Assembly: GCA_039822045.1 (NCBI GenBank)
Contig: JBCBMY010000012.1
Location: 1-64,000, forward strand
Direction of reading: 5' to 3'
Source of the DNA: HLUCCA09 sp039822045
GTDB lineage: Bacteria; Pseudomonadota; Alphaproteobacteria; Rhodobacterales; Rhodobacteraceae
Length of the DNA: 64,000 nt
The stretch's first letter is position 1. Each line of letters opens with the position of its first letter. Positions 26,858 to 35,460 of the stretch are shown piece by piece. The notes below the pieces were generated by a model. It worked only from the letters and a program-made list of their open reading frames with translations. It ran no database searches and was not told where the DNA came from. The position numbers and the translations under genes were made by a program.

Positions 26858-26913
26858 GCCCGGACCTCCCTGATCGCCTGCGCGAACGGTGCCAGCCCGA
26901 GGCCGCGCTGCCA

Positions 26914-27807
26914 ATGCTGAGCTGGCTCACCGAGCGGAAAATCCCCGTGGGCGACGTGGCGGCCGATCTCTTCGACTGGCTGCAGACCGTGGGCGCAGGC
27001 GGGTTCGACGCGTTGTCGTTCGCGCTGGAAGACGCCATCGACTGGATGCTCACTCTGTTCCTCGAGCCGCCCCGGATCGGCTGGCTCACAGGCGTTGAGG
27101 GGGCCACGCTCTGGCCGGAGGCGGTTCACCCGCTTGTCGTGATCGCCGTTTTCACCGCGCTGACATGGGTGCTGCAGCGCTCGTGGAAGCTGTGCCTCGT
27201 CACCGCCCTGGGCTTTCTCTTCATCGTCAACCAGGGCTACTGGGAGGAGACGGCCGAAAGCCTGACCCTCGTTCTGTCGGCCTGTATCGTGTGCATGGGG
27301 ATCGGCGTGCCCATCGGGATCGCCGCCGCCCACCGGCCCGGCCTCTACCGCGTGCTGCGCCCGGTTCTCGATCTGATGCAGACCCTGCCGACCTTCGTCT
27401 ATCTGATCCCGGCGATCGTTCTTTTTGGCATCGGGATGGTGCCGGGGCTGATCGCGACGGTCATCTTCGTGCTGCCAGCGCCGATCCGGCTGACGCATCT
27501 GGGCGTGTCCTCGGTGCCGAAGCCGCTTCTGGAGGCCGCCGACAGCTTCGGCGCCACACCTGCCCAGAAGCTCTGGAAGGTCGAGCTGCCCTCGGCCTTT
27601 TCGCAGATCATGGCGGGGCTCAACCAGACGATCATGCTGTCGCTGTCGATGGTGGTGATTGCCGCGCTCGTGGGTGCCGACGGGCTCGGCGTGCCCGTGG
27701 TGCGCGCGCTGAACCAGGTGAACACGGCGCTGGGGTTCGAAGCAGGGCTCGTGATCGTCGTCGTGGCGATCGTCCTCGATCGGATGCTGCGGGTGGAGAA
27801 GCGATGA
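26914..27807 (+). CDS. choW: choline ABC transporter, permease
   Basis: A 297-residue membrane protein. It starts MLSWLTERKIPVGDVAADLF, as in ProW/ChoW permeases, followed by about seven hydrophobic segments. The conserved cytoplasmic loop near EAADSFGATPAQKLWKVELP is the EAA motif that contacts the ATPase. It forms the membrane channel for choline. Its stop overlaps the choV start (ATGA). Because the GST-like gene lies upstream in the opposite direction, choWV must be transcribed through it from choX or from a promoter near 26858-26913. Confidence 0.92.
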   Translation: MLSWLTERKIPVGDVAADLFDWLQTVGAGGFDALSFALEDAIDWMLTLFLEPPRIGWLTGVEGATLWPEAVHPLVVIAVFTALTWVLQRSWKLCLVTALGFLFIVNQGYWEETAESLTLVLSACIVCMGIGVPIGIAAAHRPGLYRVLRPVLDLMQTLPTFVYLIPAIVLFGIGMVPGLIATVIFVLPAPIRLTHLGVSSVPKPLLEAADSFGATPAQKLWKVELPSAFSQIMAGLNQTIMLSLSMVVIAALVGADGLGVPVVRALNQVNTALGFEAGLVIVVVAIVLDRMLRVEKR

Positions 27808-28859
27808 CGGAAGCTGCCCCCGCCGTGCGCTTTCGCAATGTCACGATCCTCTTCGGGGATCGCCCCGACGCTGCCCTGCCCCTGGCCGATGGGGGCGGAA
27901 CCCGCGCCCAGATCCAGGAGGCGACCGGGCAGGTCCTGGGCGTCCACGACTGCTCGCTCGATGTCGGCGAAGGCGAGATAGTTGTGCTGATGGGCCTGTC
28001 GGGGAGCGGCAAGTCGACCCTCTTGCGCGCGGTGAACGGGCTAAACCCGATAACCCGGGGGGCCGTCGAGGTGCGCGGCGAGAACGGCATGACCGATGTC
28101 GCGACCTGCTCGGCCGCCGCCCTGCGCGAGATCCGACGCAACCGCGTGGCGATGGTGTTTCAGCAATTCGGCCTGCTGCCCTGGCGAACCGTGGCGGAAA
28201 ACGTGGGCTTCGGGCTGGAGCTGTCGGGGCTGTCGCGTCGGGTGCGGGCCGAATGCGTGGAGCGACAGTTGGAGCTCGTGGGCCTGTCGGATTGGGGCGA
28301 CCGGCGCGTCGGAGAACTGTCTGGCGGAATGCAACAGCGCGTGGGCCTTGCACGCGCCTTCGCCACCGAGGCCCCGATCCTATTGATGGACGAGCCCTTC
28401 TCCGCCCTCGACCCGCTGATCCGAACGCGCTTGCAGGACGAGTTGCTGGAGCTGCAGGCGCGCCTGCGGCGCACGATCCTCTTCGTCAGCCACGATCTCG
28501 ACGAAGCTTTCAAGCTGGGTCAGCGCATCGCAATCATGGAAGGCGGGCGGATCGTGCAGGAGGGCGCCCCCCGCGACATCTATACTGACCCCGCCGACGG
28601 CTATGTGGCCGATTTCGTGGCTCACATGAACCCGCTCGGTGTGCTCACCGCACGCGACGTGATGGCGCCGGTAGAGGTCGACAAGGGCCCGCTCGAAGCG
28701 GCCGGCGCGCCCCTTCTCGACCCCGAAACGCCCGTGACCGATGTCATGGCCGCGCTGCAACACGCAACGTCGCTGCCCGTGGGCCGTGAAAATACGCCTG
28801 TAGGACACGTCACCCGGCAAAGCCTGCTCACGCGGCTGGGACGGGGACAAATCTCTTGA
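27804..28859 (+). CDS. choV: choline ABC transporter, ATP-binding protein
   Basis: A 351-residue ATPase. It has Walker A GLSGSGKST, the Q-loop in MVFQQFGLLPW, the signature LSGGMQQRVGLARA, Walker B ILLMDEPFSALD and the switch His in FVSHDLDEA. The last 70 residues (RDVMAPVEVDKG, VTDVMAALQHATSLPVG) look like a reduced CBS-type regulatory tail. It powers ChoX-ChoW. The TGA stop lies inside the first of two palindromes downstream. Confidence 0.94.
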   Translation: MTEAAPAVRFRNVTILFGDRPDAALPLADGGGTRAQIQEATGQVLGVHDCSLDVGEGEIVVLMGLSGSGKSTLLRAVNGLNPITRGAVEVRGENGMTDVATCSAAALREIRRNRVAMVFQQFGLLPWRTVAENVGFGLELSGLSRRVRAECVERQLELVGLSDWGDRRVGELSGGMQQRVGLARAFATEAPILLMDEPFSALDPLIRTRLQDELLELQARLRRTILFVSHDLDEAFKLGQRIAIMEGGRIVQEGAPRDIYTDPADGYVADFVAHMNPLGVLTARDVMAPVEVDKGPLEAAGAPLLDPETPVTDVMAALQHATSLPVGRENTPVGHVTRQSLLTRLGRGQIS

Positions 28860-28898
28860 ATCAAGAGATTTGCAAAAGTCTTGTATCAAGACTTTTGC
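28848..28898. repeat. two adjacent perfect palindromes between convergent genes
   Basis: CAAATCTCTTGA (28848-28859) and its exact complement (28861-28872) are separated by one base. GCAAAAGTCTTG (28872-28883) and its complement (28887-28898) are separated by TAT. The second has A- and T-tracts at the stem base in both directions, as bidirectional terminators do. They lie between choV and the convergent OmpA-family gene. Confidence 0.85.
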
Positions 28899-28934
28899 GC
28901 CTCACCGTCCGACCGGGTACTCACCCCGACGGAC

Positions 28935-30089
28935 TCACTCAATCAAGATGAACTCAATGCGGCGGTTGCGCTGCTTGTTCTGTGATGAGGTGTTCGGCAA
29001 CAGCGGCTGGCTCTCGCCATATCCCACGGCAACCATCCGGTCGTCCGGAACGCCCTGGGTGCCGAAATACTCGACAACCGACTGCGCCCGGCGCTCCGAC
29101 AGAAGCTGGTTTGCTGCTTCCGTGCCGTCGCTGTCGGTATGACCCGAGATCTCGACGACCAGACCGGGGCAGCGAGAGATGATGTCGGCGATGCTGTCGA
29201 GGACCGCCTGGCTTTCGCCGCGCAGACGCGCCGAAGCGGTGTTGAAGTAGATATTCCCCGTCTGGCTCAGGATCTCAAACCGTCCGGCGCATTCCTCGCG
29301 CGAGAAGTTGCCCTGGGTCTCAAGCGCAACCTGCGTCGGTTCCGGCGCCGCAGCGGCAGTGGCCACAGCCGGGGCCGGGGCCGGGGCCGCAGCGGCGGGG
29401 GCCGGTGCGGGCGCAGGCGCAGGCGCCGGGGTCTCTTGCGGCGCGGCGCTGGCTACAGGCGCCTCGCCGCCGGCAACCGGCAGCCGGCTGAACACGAAAT
29501 CGAAGGTCACGGTCGCCGTCGGGGTGATCGTCACGCCCGCAGCCTCCTCGAGCTTGGCGCGCCCGCCCTCAAGGTCGAAATCCGCCAGCGGCAGGGTGAT
29601 CGGCGTGCTGGAACTCACCGACACCAGATCGTCGCTCAGCAGGGTAATCGCCACCTCCGCCTCAAGCGCACGCGACGCGCCGTGGAGCGCGATCTCGTAG
29701 GGCAAGGTCACAACCTTGCGTCGAACCTGTTGCAGATCTGCAACCATGGCGTTATCAAGTTGCAAGGAAATCGTGGCCTCCGGGAACTTGAATGTCTCGA
29801 AGAAAAGGAAGCGCATGCGTACATTTCTCAGGTCGATCTTGGTGTCGACGGAATCAAGAAGCACTTTGACCTCGGCGCGCCCCGACGGTTCGATCAAACC
29901 CGTGAACGTTGCGAAGCCGCTCGTCTCGACGATTGTGCCTTTCTTGACCGACGTAAAGCGCAGAGCCGATTGTTCCGCCTCGAGAATCCAACCTGGAGCA
30001 AAGGGGTTAGCAAGGGTCGGTCCGGCGAGCCCGCACAGGGCCATCGCAAGGCCGGCGGCGGCATAACGCAACGTCGTTGCCAGTGTCAT
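28935..30089 (-). CDS. YceI-like domain fused to OmpA C-terminal domain
   Basis: A 384-residue exported protein from ATG 30089. Residues 1-27 are a signal peptide (MTLATTLRYAAAGLAMAL, cut near LA-NPF). Residues about 30-195 form a YceI-like lipocalin-type domain: LRFTSVKKGTIVETSGFATF, then VDTKIDLRNVRMRFLFFETF with KFPEA. A proline-alanine linker (about 200-250) follows, then an OmpA C-terminal domain with NIYFNTASARLRGES and VEISGHTDSDGTEAANQLLS, which binds peptidoglycan. YceI proteins bind isoprenoid lipids in the periplasm, so it may anchor such a domain to the wall. It is the leftmost gene next to the T6SS block; involvement there is inferred from position. Confidence 0.85.
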   Translation of the reverse strand: MTLATTLRYAAAGLAMALCGLAGPTLANPFAPGWILEAEQSALRFTSVKKGTIVETSGFATFTGLIEPSGRAEVKVLLDSVDTKIDLRNVRMRFLFFETFKFPEATISLQLDNAMVADLQQVRRKVVTLPYEIALHGASRALEAEVAITLLSDDLVSVSSSTPITLPLADFDLEGGRAKLEEAAGVTITPTATVTFDFVFSRLPVAGGEAPVASAAPQETPAPAPAPAPAPAAAAPAPAPAVATAAAAPEPTQVALETQGNFSREECAGRFEILSQTGNIYFNTASARLRGESQAVLDSIADIISRCPGLVVEISGHTDSDGTEAANQLLSERRAQSVVEYFGTQGVPDDRMVAVGYGESQPLLPNTSSQNKQRNRRIEFILIE

Positions 30090-30253
30090 GATCAGTCTCC
30101 GGATGCTGAGAGTTGCGGTCGGCAGCGTGGTGTGTTTCGACAGCATTGCACCAAAAAAACCATTTTGTTGCGAGGGAAATTCCCTCATTCATCGTCTATT
30201 TCAGATATCGACCACACAATGTGGCATGCCAACAAAGGATGAGGGCGAGCACC

Positions 30254-31774
30254 GTGACGATCCGTGCCAAATGCACTAACCGTTTCTATCGCGCAGCGGC
30301 GCGTCTGGCGGCTTGCTGCGTCATCGTCATCGGACTGGCCGCCGCCCGGGCCGTCGAGGCAGAGCCGCGCCTCGCCCTGGTCATCGGCAACGGCAGCTAC
30401 AGCGCGGTCACCCCGCTCGACAACCCTGTGACCGATGCCGAGCTTCTGGCCCAGTCGCTCGAAGATGTGGGCTTTGAGGTGACGCTCCTGACCGATGCGG
30501 ATCTGCCAGCGCTGAGCCGCGGCATCGCGCAGTTCGGGCGCGCGCTCCGGCAGGCCGGCCCCGAGGCGACGGGTCTGTTCTATTTCGCCGGCCACGGCGT
30601 GCAGTCGTTCGGCGCCAACTATCTGCTGCCGGTCGATGCAGAGCTTGGCAACGCGGCCGACCTCGATTTCGTGGCGGTGGAAGCGCAGTCGGTGCTGCGC
30701 CAGATGTTCTCGGCCCGCAACCGCACCAACATCGTGATCCTCGACGCCTGCCGCAACAACCCGTTCGAGGCGATGCCCGAGTTCGGCGAAACCGGCCTGG
30801 CCGAGATGAAGGCGCCCACCGGAACCTTCCTCGCCTATGCCACGGCACCTGGCGAGGTCGCCTATGATGGTGAGGGCGAAAACAGCCCCTTCACGGCGGC
30901 GCTTGCCCGCCAGATGCAGGTGCCTGGCCGCACGATCGAGGATGTCTTCCGCGAGGTCCGCGTCGACGTGCTCCGCACGACCCAGGGTCTGCAAACGCCG
31001 TGGGATACCTCGTCGCTGACCGCCGAGTTCCGCTTCGTGCAAACTGAACCGGAAGACCCCGCAGACCTCGCGGCAGAACAGCTCTGGTCTGGGGTGCGCG
31101 AATCCAACGATCCGCTCCAAATCATGCTGTACCTGCGCGGCTACCCCAACAGCCCCTACGCCGCCGAGGCCCGCGGCATCCTTTCGGGCCTGCTGTCGAC
31201 CGAGCTCGGCACCGAGACGGCTGCGGCCCCTGCCCCGGCGGTGGAAGAGCCAAGCGCGCGCGAGCAGGAGATGATCGAGCAGGCACAAGCCAGCGGCGAT
31301 CTGGGAGATTACGAAGCCTACCTGGCCGAATTTCCGAGCGGCGTCTTCGCCGAATTTGCGCGCAGCGAGATCGAGACCAACCGGGCGCAGGACCCCGACG
31401 CCGGCGAAGAGATCGCGGCTCTGCCCCAGGGCTCGGCCGGCGGCGGAACCGTTCAGTCGCCCGGCGGAATCGATCTGCCGTCTGAAGTCTTCTTCAATCA
31501 GCCATTGGTTTCCGCCTCGCCGGAATTGAATGGCCGTGCCATCTCGGAGCTGATCCTCGGCGAACCCCTCTTCCCGCCGATCGAGGGCATCCCCGACGAG
31601 ATGTGGAAGGGACAGCAATGCGCCAGCTGCCATGATTGGACGCGCGACGCGCTCTGCACGCAGGCCAACACCTACCTGACGGAATTGGCCGAACGCTCGC
31701 TGCAAAAGGTCCACCCCTATGGCGGGGGCTTCAAGCGCGCGCTCAGGGTCTGGGCCGAGGGCGGCTGCTCTTAA
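30254..31774 (+). CDS. caspase-like (peptidase C14) exported protein with CxxCH motif
   Basis: From GTG 30254 (GAGGGCG just upstream) the product has 506 residues. Residues 11-36 are a signal peptide (AARLAACCVIVIGLAAA, cut near VEA). Residues 38-260 form a caspase-like domain starting RLALVIGNGSYSAVTPLDNP. The catalytic His114 is in LFYFAGHGVQ and Cys166 in VILDACRNNPF. Residues 270-380 are a linker that may hold SEL1-like helices. The C-terminal 60 residues contain GQQCASCHDW, a CxxCH motif (C456, C459, H460) as used for covalent haem c attachment. It is divergent from the YceI-OmpA gene and borders the T6SS genes. Periplasmic caspase-like proteins beside T6SS genes are known to me only as annotations; no function is assigned. 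Confidence 0.82.
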   Translation: MTIRAKCTNRFYRAAARLAACCVIVIGLAAARAVEAEPRLALVIGNGSYSAVTPLDNPVTDAELLAQSLEDVGFEVTLLTDADLPALSRGIAQFGRALRQAGPEATGLFYFAGHGVQSFGANYLLPVDAELGNAADLDFVAVEAQSVLRQMFSARNRTNIVILDACRNNPFEAMPEFGETGLAEMKAPTGTFLAYATAPGEVAYDGEGENSPFTAALARQMQVPGRTIEDVFREVRVDVLRTTQGLQTPWDTSSLTAEFRFVQTEPEDPADLAAEQLWSGVRESNDPLQIMLYLRGYPNSPYAAEARGILSGLLSTELGTETAAAPAPAVEEPSAREQEMIEQAQASGDLGDYEAYLAEFPSGVFAEFARSEIETNRAQDPDAGEEIAALPQGSAGGGTVQSPGGIDLPSEVFFNQPLVSASPELNGRAISELILGEPLFPPIEGIPDEMWKGQQCASCHDWTRDALCTQANTYLTELAERSLQKVHPYGGGFKRALRVWAEGGCS

Positions 31775-32215
31775 GACGATCGAGGCTTCCGACGAAGCTC
31801 CTACCCCACCCACAGTCCTGGGTGGCGGCCACGCGGTGCAGCGCTTCGGGCACGCGTTGCACACCCGGCTGAGGCGGCCGGCTGAGACGGCGCAGTGCGC
31901 CGGTCCCACACTGGCGGAGGCCCCTCAGATCTGCCGATCTCTGCGCTGCGTGTGCCCGGGCCGCAGCGTCCCGGCTCCCTCCAGCCACTCATGCGCCAAA
32001 TTGCGTCCGCGCGCCCCGTGCGCTTCTGCGTGCGCTTGTGCCGAGTGCTTGAGCATGCGCGTTCACGCGTCGGGCCCTTGCCCTGCCCCCGGGCCAAGCA
32101 GAAAGACCGGCGCGCAACGCGGCCGGCCTTCTGGTGTTCTCCAAGGGGGCGCCTTTTGTACACGGCGCCTTTCCCTGTCCCGCCCCGGCCTCGTGCGCCC
32201 GGAGGGGTGTGCTCG
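31775..32215. other. 441-base gap between convergent genes
   Basis: No gene with a credible start, ribosome site or family resemblance. It separates the caspase-like gene (+) from the OmpA gene (-) and holds one terminator-like hairpin. The rest shows nothing recognisable. Confidence 0.5.
32103..32130 (-). terminator. terminator-like hairpin after the OmpA gene
   Basis: AAGACCGGC (32103-32111) and GCCGGCCTT (32122-32130) pair with one wobble around a ten-base loop. On the - strand it is followed by TCTGCTT, a weak T-tract. It probably ends the OmpA-gene transcript. Confidence 0.4.
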
Positions 32216-32845
32216 TTAGCTCAGTGCCTGGAATTCCACGCGGCGGTTCTCGTCGGCGCGGGGGTTGTCTTCGTTCAGCGGGAAGCGCTCACCAAGGCCC
32301 ATCGTCTGCAGACGCTCCGGAGCAATGCCGCAGACCGACACGAGGTGGCGGGCAACTTCTTCGGCACGCAGGCGCGACAGGCGCTGGTTGTAATCTTCCG
32401 AGCCGGCGGCGTCGGTGTGGCCGACGATGCGCAGAACCTCGACGTCGCTGGTGCGGATGGCATCGCACATCGGGGTCAGCTTGGCCTGCTCGCTGGGCTT
32501 CAGCGCCGCAGAGTCGTAGTCGAAGGAAATGCGCATGTTGATCTGCGCTTCAGCCGGCAGGCTGACCAGTTGTGCGGTCGCGGTGCCTGCGGCGGAAATC
32601 TCGCCTGCAGGGCTCGACACGACGGCTTCTTCGCCAGAAATCGTGGCGCCGGCCGTGTTGGCCACGGTGTCTTGCGTGACAAGCTTCAGGCCGCGGGTCT
32701 GGCCAAGGCCGCTCTCGGCCTCCGACACGGCAGCTTTCTGTTTGGAGAAGAGCTCGATCAGCTCTTCGGACGTGTAGTCTTGCGCAGCGGCCCCAGTGGC
32801 GAGCACGAGCGTAAGGCCGAGGGCGGTGCAGATGGTCTTTTTCAT
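32216..32845 (-). CDS. OmpA-family periplasmic protein
   Basis: A 209-residue protein. The signal peptide is MKKTICTALGLTLVLATGAA, cut before QDYTSEE. A helical stretch at residues 24-45 precedes a beta-rich linker. The OmpA C-terminal domain (about 95-209) has INMRISFDYDSAALKPSE, LRIVGHTDAAGSEDYNQRLS and a terminal ENRRVEFQALS, so it should bind peptidoglycan. It is the last gene of the T6SS block in transcription order, separated from the unknown gene at 33091 by a strong terminator. Hence it has its own promoter. Confidence 0.85.
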   Translation of the reverse strand: MKKTICTALGLTLVLATGAAAQDYTSEELIELFSKQKAAVSEAESGLGQTRGLKLVTQDTVANTAGATISGEEAVVSSPAGEISAAGTATAQLVSLPAEAQINMRISFDYDSAALKPSEQAKLTPMCDAIRTSDVEVLRIVGHTDAAGSEDYNQRLSRLRAEEVARHLVSVCGIAPERLQTMGLGERFPLNEDNPRADENRRVEFQALS

Positions 32846-32970
32846 CGCGAGGTCTCCATAGCTCGGGGCGATATGTATGTCAGTCGAATAGGCCCCTGAG
32901 CCGGTTCAATCCAGATCACCGAAGGGGCCACACTCGGTTCTTCGCTAAAAATACGACTAAACTTCGCGAC

Positions 32971-33012
32971 AAAAAAGGAAAAGCCGGCCCGCGTAGGTGT
33001 CGCGGGCCGGCT
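32971..33012 (-). terminator. strong intrinsic terminator on the - strand
   Basis: AGCCGGCCCGCG (32982-32993 as read on +) pairs perfectly with CGCGGGCCGGCT (33001-33012) around a seven-base loop. Read on the - strand, the stem is followed by TTTTCCTTTTTT. It ends transcription of the unknown 203-residue gene. Confidence 0.9.
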
Positions 33013-33090
33013 GACCATGGTCATTGGCGCTGGACCGGGGCTCTGCCAGCGAGCGTTTTCGCAGAGTTCCCCGTCAGAAAGCCGCTCGAT

Positions 33091-33702
33091 TTAGCTCAGG
33101 CTCGGGCAGTACTTGATGTCGTCGCGCTTGACGATCTGATACCGGATCTTCTCGCCGATGATGTAGGTGTCGCGGTTCATGGGGGCCTTCTGCGTGAGGA
33201 TCCGAGCGAGCGACTCGTAGCCACCGTTATAGTTCGTGCCCTTCATGTGCTGCGTGCCGATGGGGCAGATCGCGCCCAGCTGGCTCTTCTTGAAGTACTG
33301 ATAGATGTAGACGGCCATCATCTCCTGGCGATCCTTGCCACCCGTGCCGCCGTCGGTGTGGAATTCCTTGGAGCCACCGACCTTGGAATCGATGCCGACC
33401 GTTTTCCAGCCCTTGCCTTCGGCCGTCTTGGCAACGCTCGACAGGCAGGAATCTCCAGTACCGCCCGGGCCCTTTTCCCATGCCTGGATCGCTGGTGTCA
33501 TTTCGCCGTCGCGGTTCATGTCGTAGGGGACCTCGAGGAACAGGATGCCCTTGGCCATCGTGTTGGTGATGGTCAGCCGGGACAGGCGCGTACCGGCGTC
33601 GTTGCCGCCATGGGGCTCGCGCATCAGGCAAAGATTTCCCTTCTCGATATGGCCGGCCATATGGGAAATCGCGTTCTCCAAGGTCACTTCTTTTACTGGC
33701 AT
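33091..33702 (-). CDS. unrecognised protein in the T6SS cluster
   Basis: A 203-residue protein from ATG 33702 that I do not recognise. It has no signal peptide or membrane segment. The sequence is mixed alpha/beta and glycine-rich in the centre: HIEKGNLCLMREPHGGNDAG, then SRLTITNTMAKGILFLEVPY. GGTGGKDRQEMMAVYIYQYF and QLGAICPIGTQHMKGTNYNG follow. Four cysteines (25, 85, 145, 199) are present. Its base composition is lower in GC than its neighbours (33 of 60 bases in the line starting 33121). Being after pppA with its own terminator, it is likely a separate transcript. A T6SS effector, an accessory protein or an acquired gene are all possible, with no direct evidence. Confidence 0.7.
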   Translation of the reverse strand: MPVKEVTLENAISHMAGHIEKGNLCLMREPHGGNDAGTRLSRLTITNTMAKGILFLEVPYDMNRDGEMTPAIQAWEKGPGGTGDSCLSSVAKTAEGKGWKTVGIDSKVGGSKEFHTDGGTGGKDRQEMMAVYIYQYFKKSQLGAICPIGTQHMKGTNYNGGYESLARILTQKAPMNRDTYIIGEKIRYQIVKRDDIKYCPSLS

Positions 33703-34063
33703 TCTACTGTTCCGATCTCGTGTGTGATGGGGGATTGCAGGGAGGGGGCGGAGCCGGATGCGTGTGCCGAACGTGGTGAATGTCCGATCCTTGCAGCCTT
33801 GGACCCTGGCGTGCGCGCGGGCAGGCCGAGGTCCTCGAACGGGGAGTGGCTCCTGATTTGGGCGCCCTTCGACAGGGCGGTCTCGTCGGTCACGTTCGTG
33901 TGTCGAGCGGCGCAGCTGCCGATTCCGACGCCCGTTCAGGTGATTGAAGCTTTGAGGCGTCGAAACGACCGAAGTGTGGCGCTATTTCTGTGTGATGCCA
34001 GAATGTTGCCGGTCAAACAGGGCGCCCGCGGCCCGCGCCGCAAAGCGCCGGACTTGACCGGCC
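33703..34063. other. 361-base gap upstream of the unknown gene
   Basis: No coding region found. It is partly richer in A/T than its surroundings (about 33920-34010) and should contain the promoter of the gene at 33091-33702 and the end of the pppA transcript. No clear hairpin with T-run was seen. Confidence 0.45.
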
Positions 34064-34786
34064 TCAGGGCACCTCGACCACGACGATCGAGATGTTGTCG
34101 GCGCCGCCGCCATCCAGTGCGATCCCGAGGAGCCGGTCGCACACCTTCTCGATGCCGGTCTCGCAGAGCACGCGGCGCAAGGTCTCGCTGTCCGCGTATT
34201 TGGTCAGACCATCGCTGCACAAAAGAAACCGGTCGCCGCTCTGCACCGTGCCGTGGACGAACTCAAGCTCCGGATCGTCGCCGATGCCCACCGCGTTGGT
34301 GATGGCGTTGGCCCAGGGCGAGCGCTCGGCCTCGTCCCAGTCCATCTTGCCCGCCAGCACCAGCTCGGCCACCTCGGAATGGTCGGTCGTCAGCATCTCG
34401 AGCATGCCACGGCGCAGCCGGTAGACCCGGCTGTCGCCGGACCAGAGGACGCCGAACCGCCCGACCGCGAGCATCAGAACCACCACCGTGGCCCCGATCG
34501 TGTCGGTGCCGATCCGGTCGGCCTCGCCCTGGATCGTGTGATGCGCCGTCTGGATGGCGCGTTGCACGCTGCCGACGACATCGTTTTGCATCTCGTCGGG
34601 GGCAATGGTCGCGACCGCCTCAACGACGGTCTGGCTGGCATAGTCACCGCCCAGATGCCCGCCCATCCCGTCTGAGACCACCCAAATGCCGTATTCCGGC
34701 AGCGACAGCACGGAATCCTCGTTCACATTGCGGACGTGCCCGCGATGGGACTGCGCCGTATAGCGCACGCGCGTCAGGTCGGTCAT
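34064..34786 (-). CDS. pppA: PP2C-type serine/threonine phosphatase of the T6SS
   Basis: A 240-residue PP2C phosphatase. The metal-binding residues are in VRNVNEDSVL and WVVSDGMGGHLGGD; further motifs are LWSGDSRVYRLR, LLCSDGLTKYAD and GGGADNISIVVVE. It should remove phosphate from T6SS regulators such as the FHA protein, opposing a PpkA-type kinase. Its start overlaps the tagF stop (ATGA), so it belongs to the tssM-tagF-pppA unit. The kinase is not complete in the window. Confidence 0.9.
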   Translation of the reverse strand: MTDLTRVRYTAQSHRGHVRNVNEDSVLSLPEYGIWVVSDGMGGHLGGDYASQTVVEAVATIAPDEMQNDVVGSVQRAIQTAHHTIQGEADRIGTDTIGATVVVLMLAVGRFGVLWSGDSRVYRLRRGMLEMLTTDHSEVAELVLAGKMDWDEAERSPWANAITNAVGIGDDPELEFVHGTVQSGDRFLLCSDGLTKYADSETLRRVLCETGIEKVCDRLLGIALDGGGADNISIVVVEVP

Positions 34787-35460
34787 GCCATGGCCTCACG
34801 CGCGGCAGGTCGGTCGAAGGGATAGAAGAGATGAACCGCGATCGCGGGCTCCGGCAGGCCCGGCGCGGCAAAAGCTTGCGACGCCTCTTCGGTTCGCATG
34901 CTCCACAGCGAAACGCCTTCGCCCGCTGGTCCGATGAGCGTGGCTGCGAGATCGGGCAGCGCCCCTGCCCCGCTAGCGCGACTGACGAGGCGGGCGCTCC
35001 GGCCCGGGGAGCCCTGCGCGGCCCCCTCGACCGGCAGCGACAGCCGCGCGAGCCCTGCCTCGATCTCGGCCAGAGTGACATCGGCGTCGAGCGCGGAGAG
35101 GGCCAGCGTCTCCAACGCATCGAGAAGGGCCGCGGAATGGAAGTGCATCGCCAGGGGCGGCACGCCGTCTGGGAGCGCCACGGCAAGGGTCAGCGGGAAC
35201 TGCCGCCCGACACGGTCGACCGAGGGCATCAGCACACCCTGCACCGCCTCCGCCCCCGCCACGCCCGGAGGCAGCAGGAACCGCCAGCACGGCGCGGAGT
35301 AATAGGCGTCGGCCCAGAGCTCGCCAAGCTGCGCCCGGGCCGCCATTAGCCCCTGCTGCAGCCACGTGTCCCACGTGCGCACGAACTCGCGGGGCAGACC
35401 GGCCTGCACGAAGTCTCCATTCCCCGGAATTTTGCCGAAGACGCCGAACCGCGTGGCCAT
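34783..35460 (-). CDS. tagF: T6SS-associated protein TagF
   Basis: A 225-residue protein. It begins MATRFGVFGKIPGNGDFVQA, the classic TagF opening (GxFGKxPxxGDFV). WLQQGLMAARAQLGELWADA and a PSVDRVGRQFPLT motif follow. TagF represses the T6SS post-translationally, acting with the Fha/PpkA/PppA pathway. The ATG overlaps the tssM stop, and the stop overlaps pppA, so the three are translationally coupled. Upstream extensions in this frame are shadows of tssM. Confidence 0.9.
   Translation of the reverse strand: MATRFGVFGKIPGNGDFVQAGLPREFVRTWDTWLQQGLMAARAQLGELWADAYYSAPCWRFLLPPGVAGAEAVQGVLMPSVDRVGRQFPLTLAVALPDGVPPLAMHFHSAALLDALETLALSALDADVTLAEIEAGLARLSLPVEGAAQGSPGRSARLVSRASGAGALPDLAATLIGPAGEGVSLWSMRTEEASQAFAAPGLPEPAIAVHLFYPFDRPAAREAMA

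Noticed and set aside
31719..32219. A 166-codon + strand frame after the caspase-like gene
   Set aside because: It overlaps the gene's end, has no ribosome site, and its product is cysteine/arginine/serine-rich without pattern.
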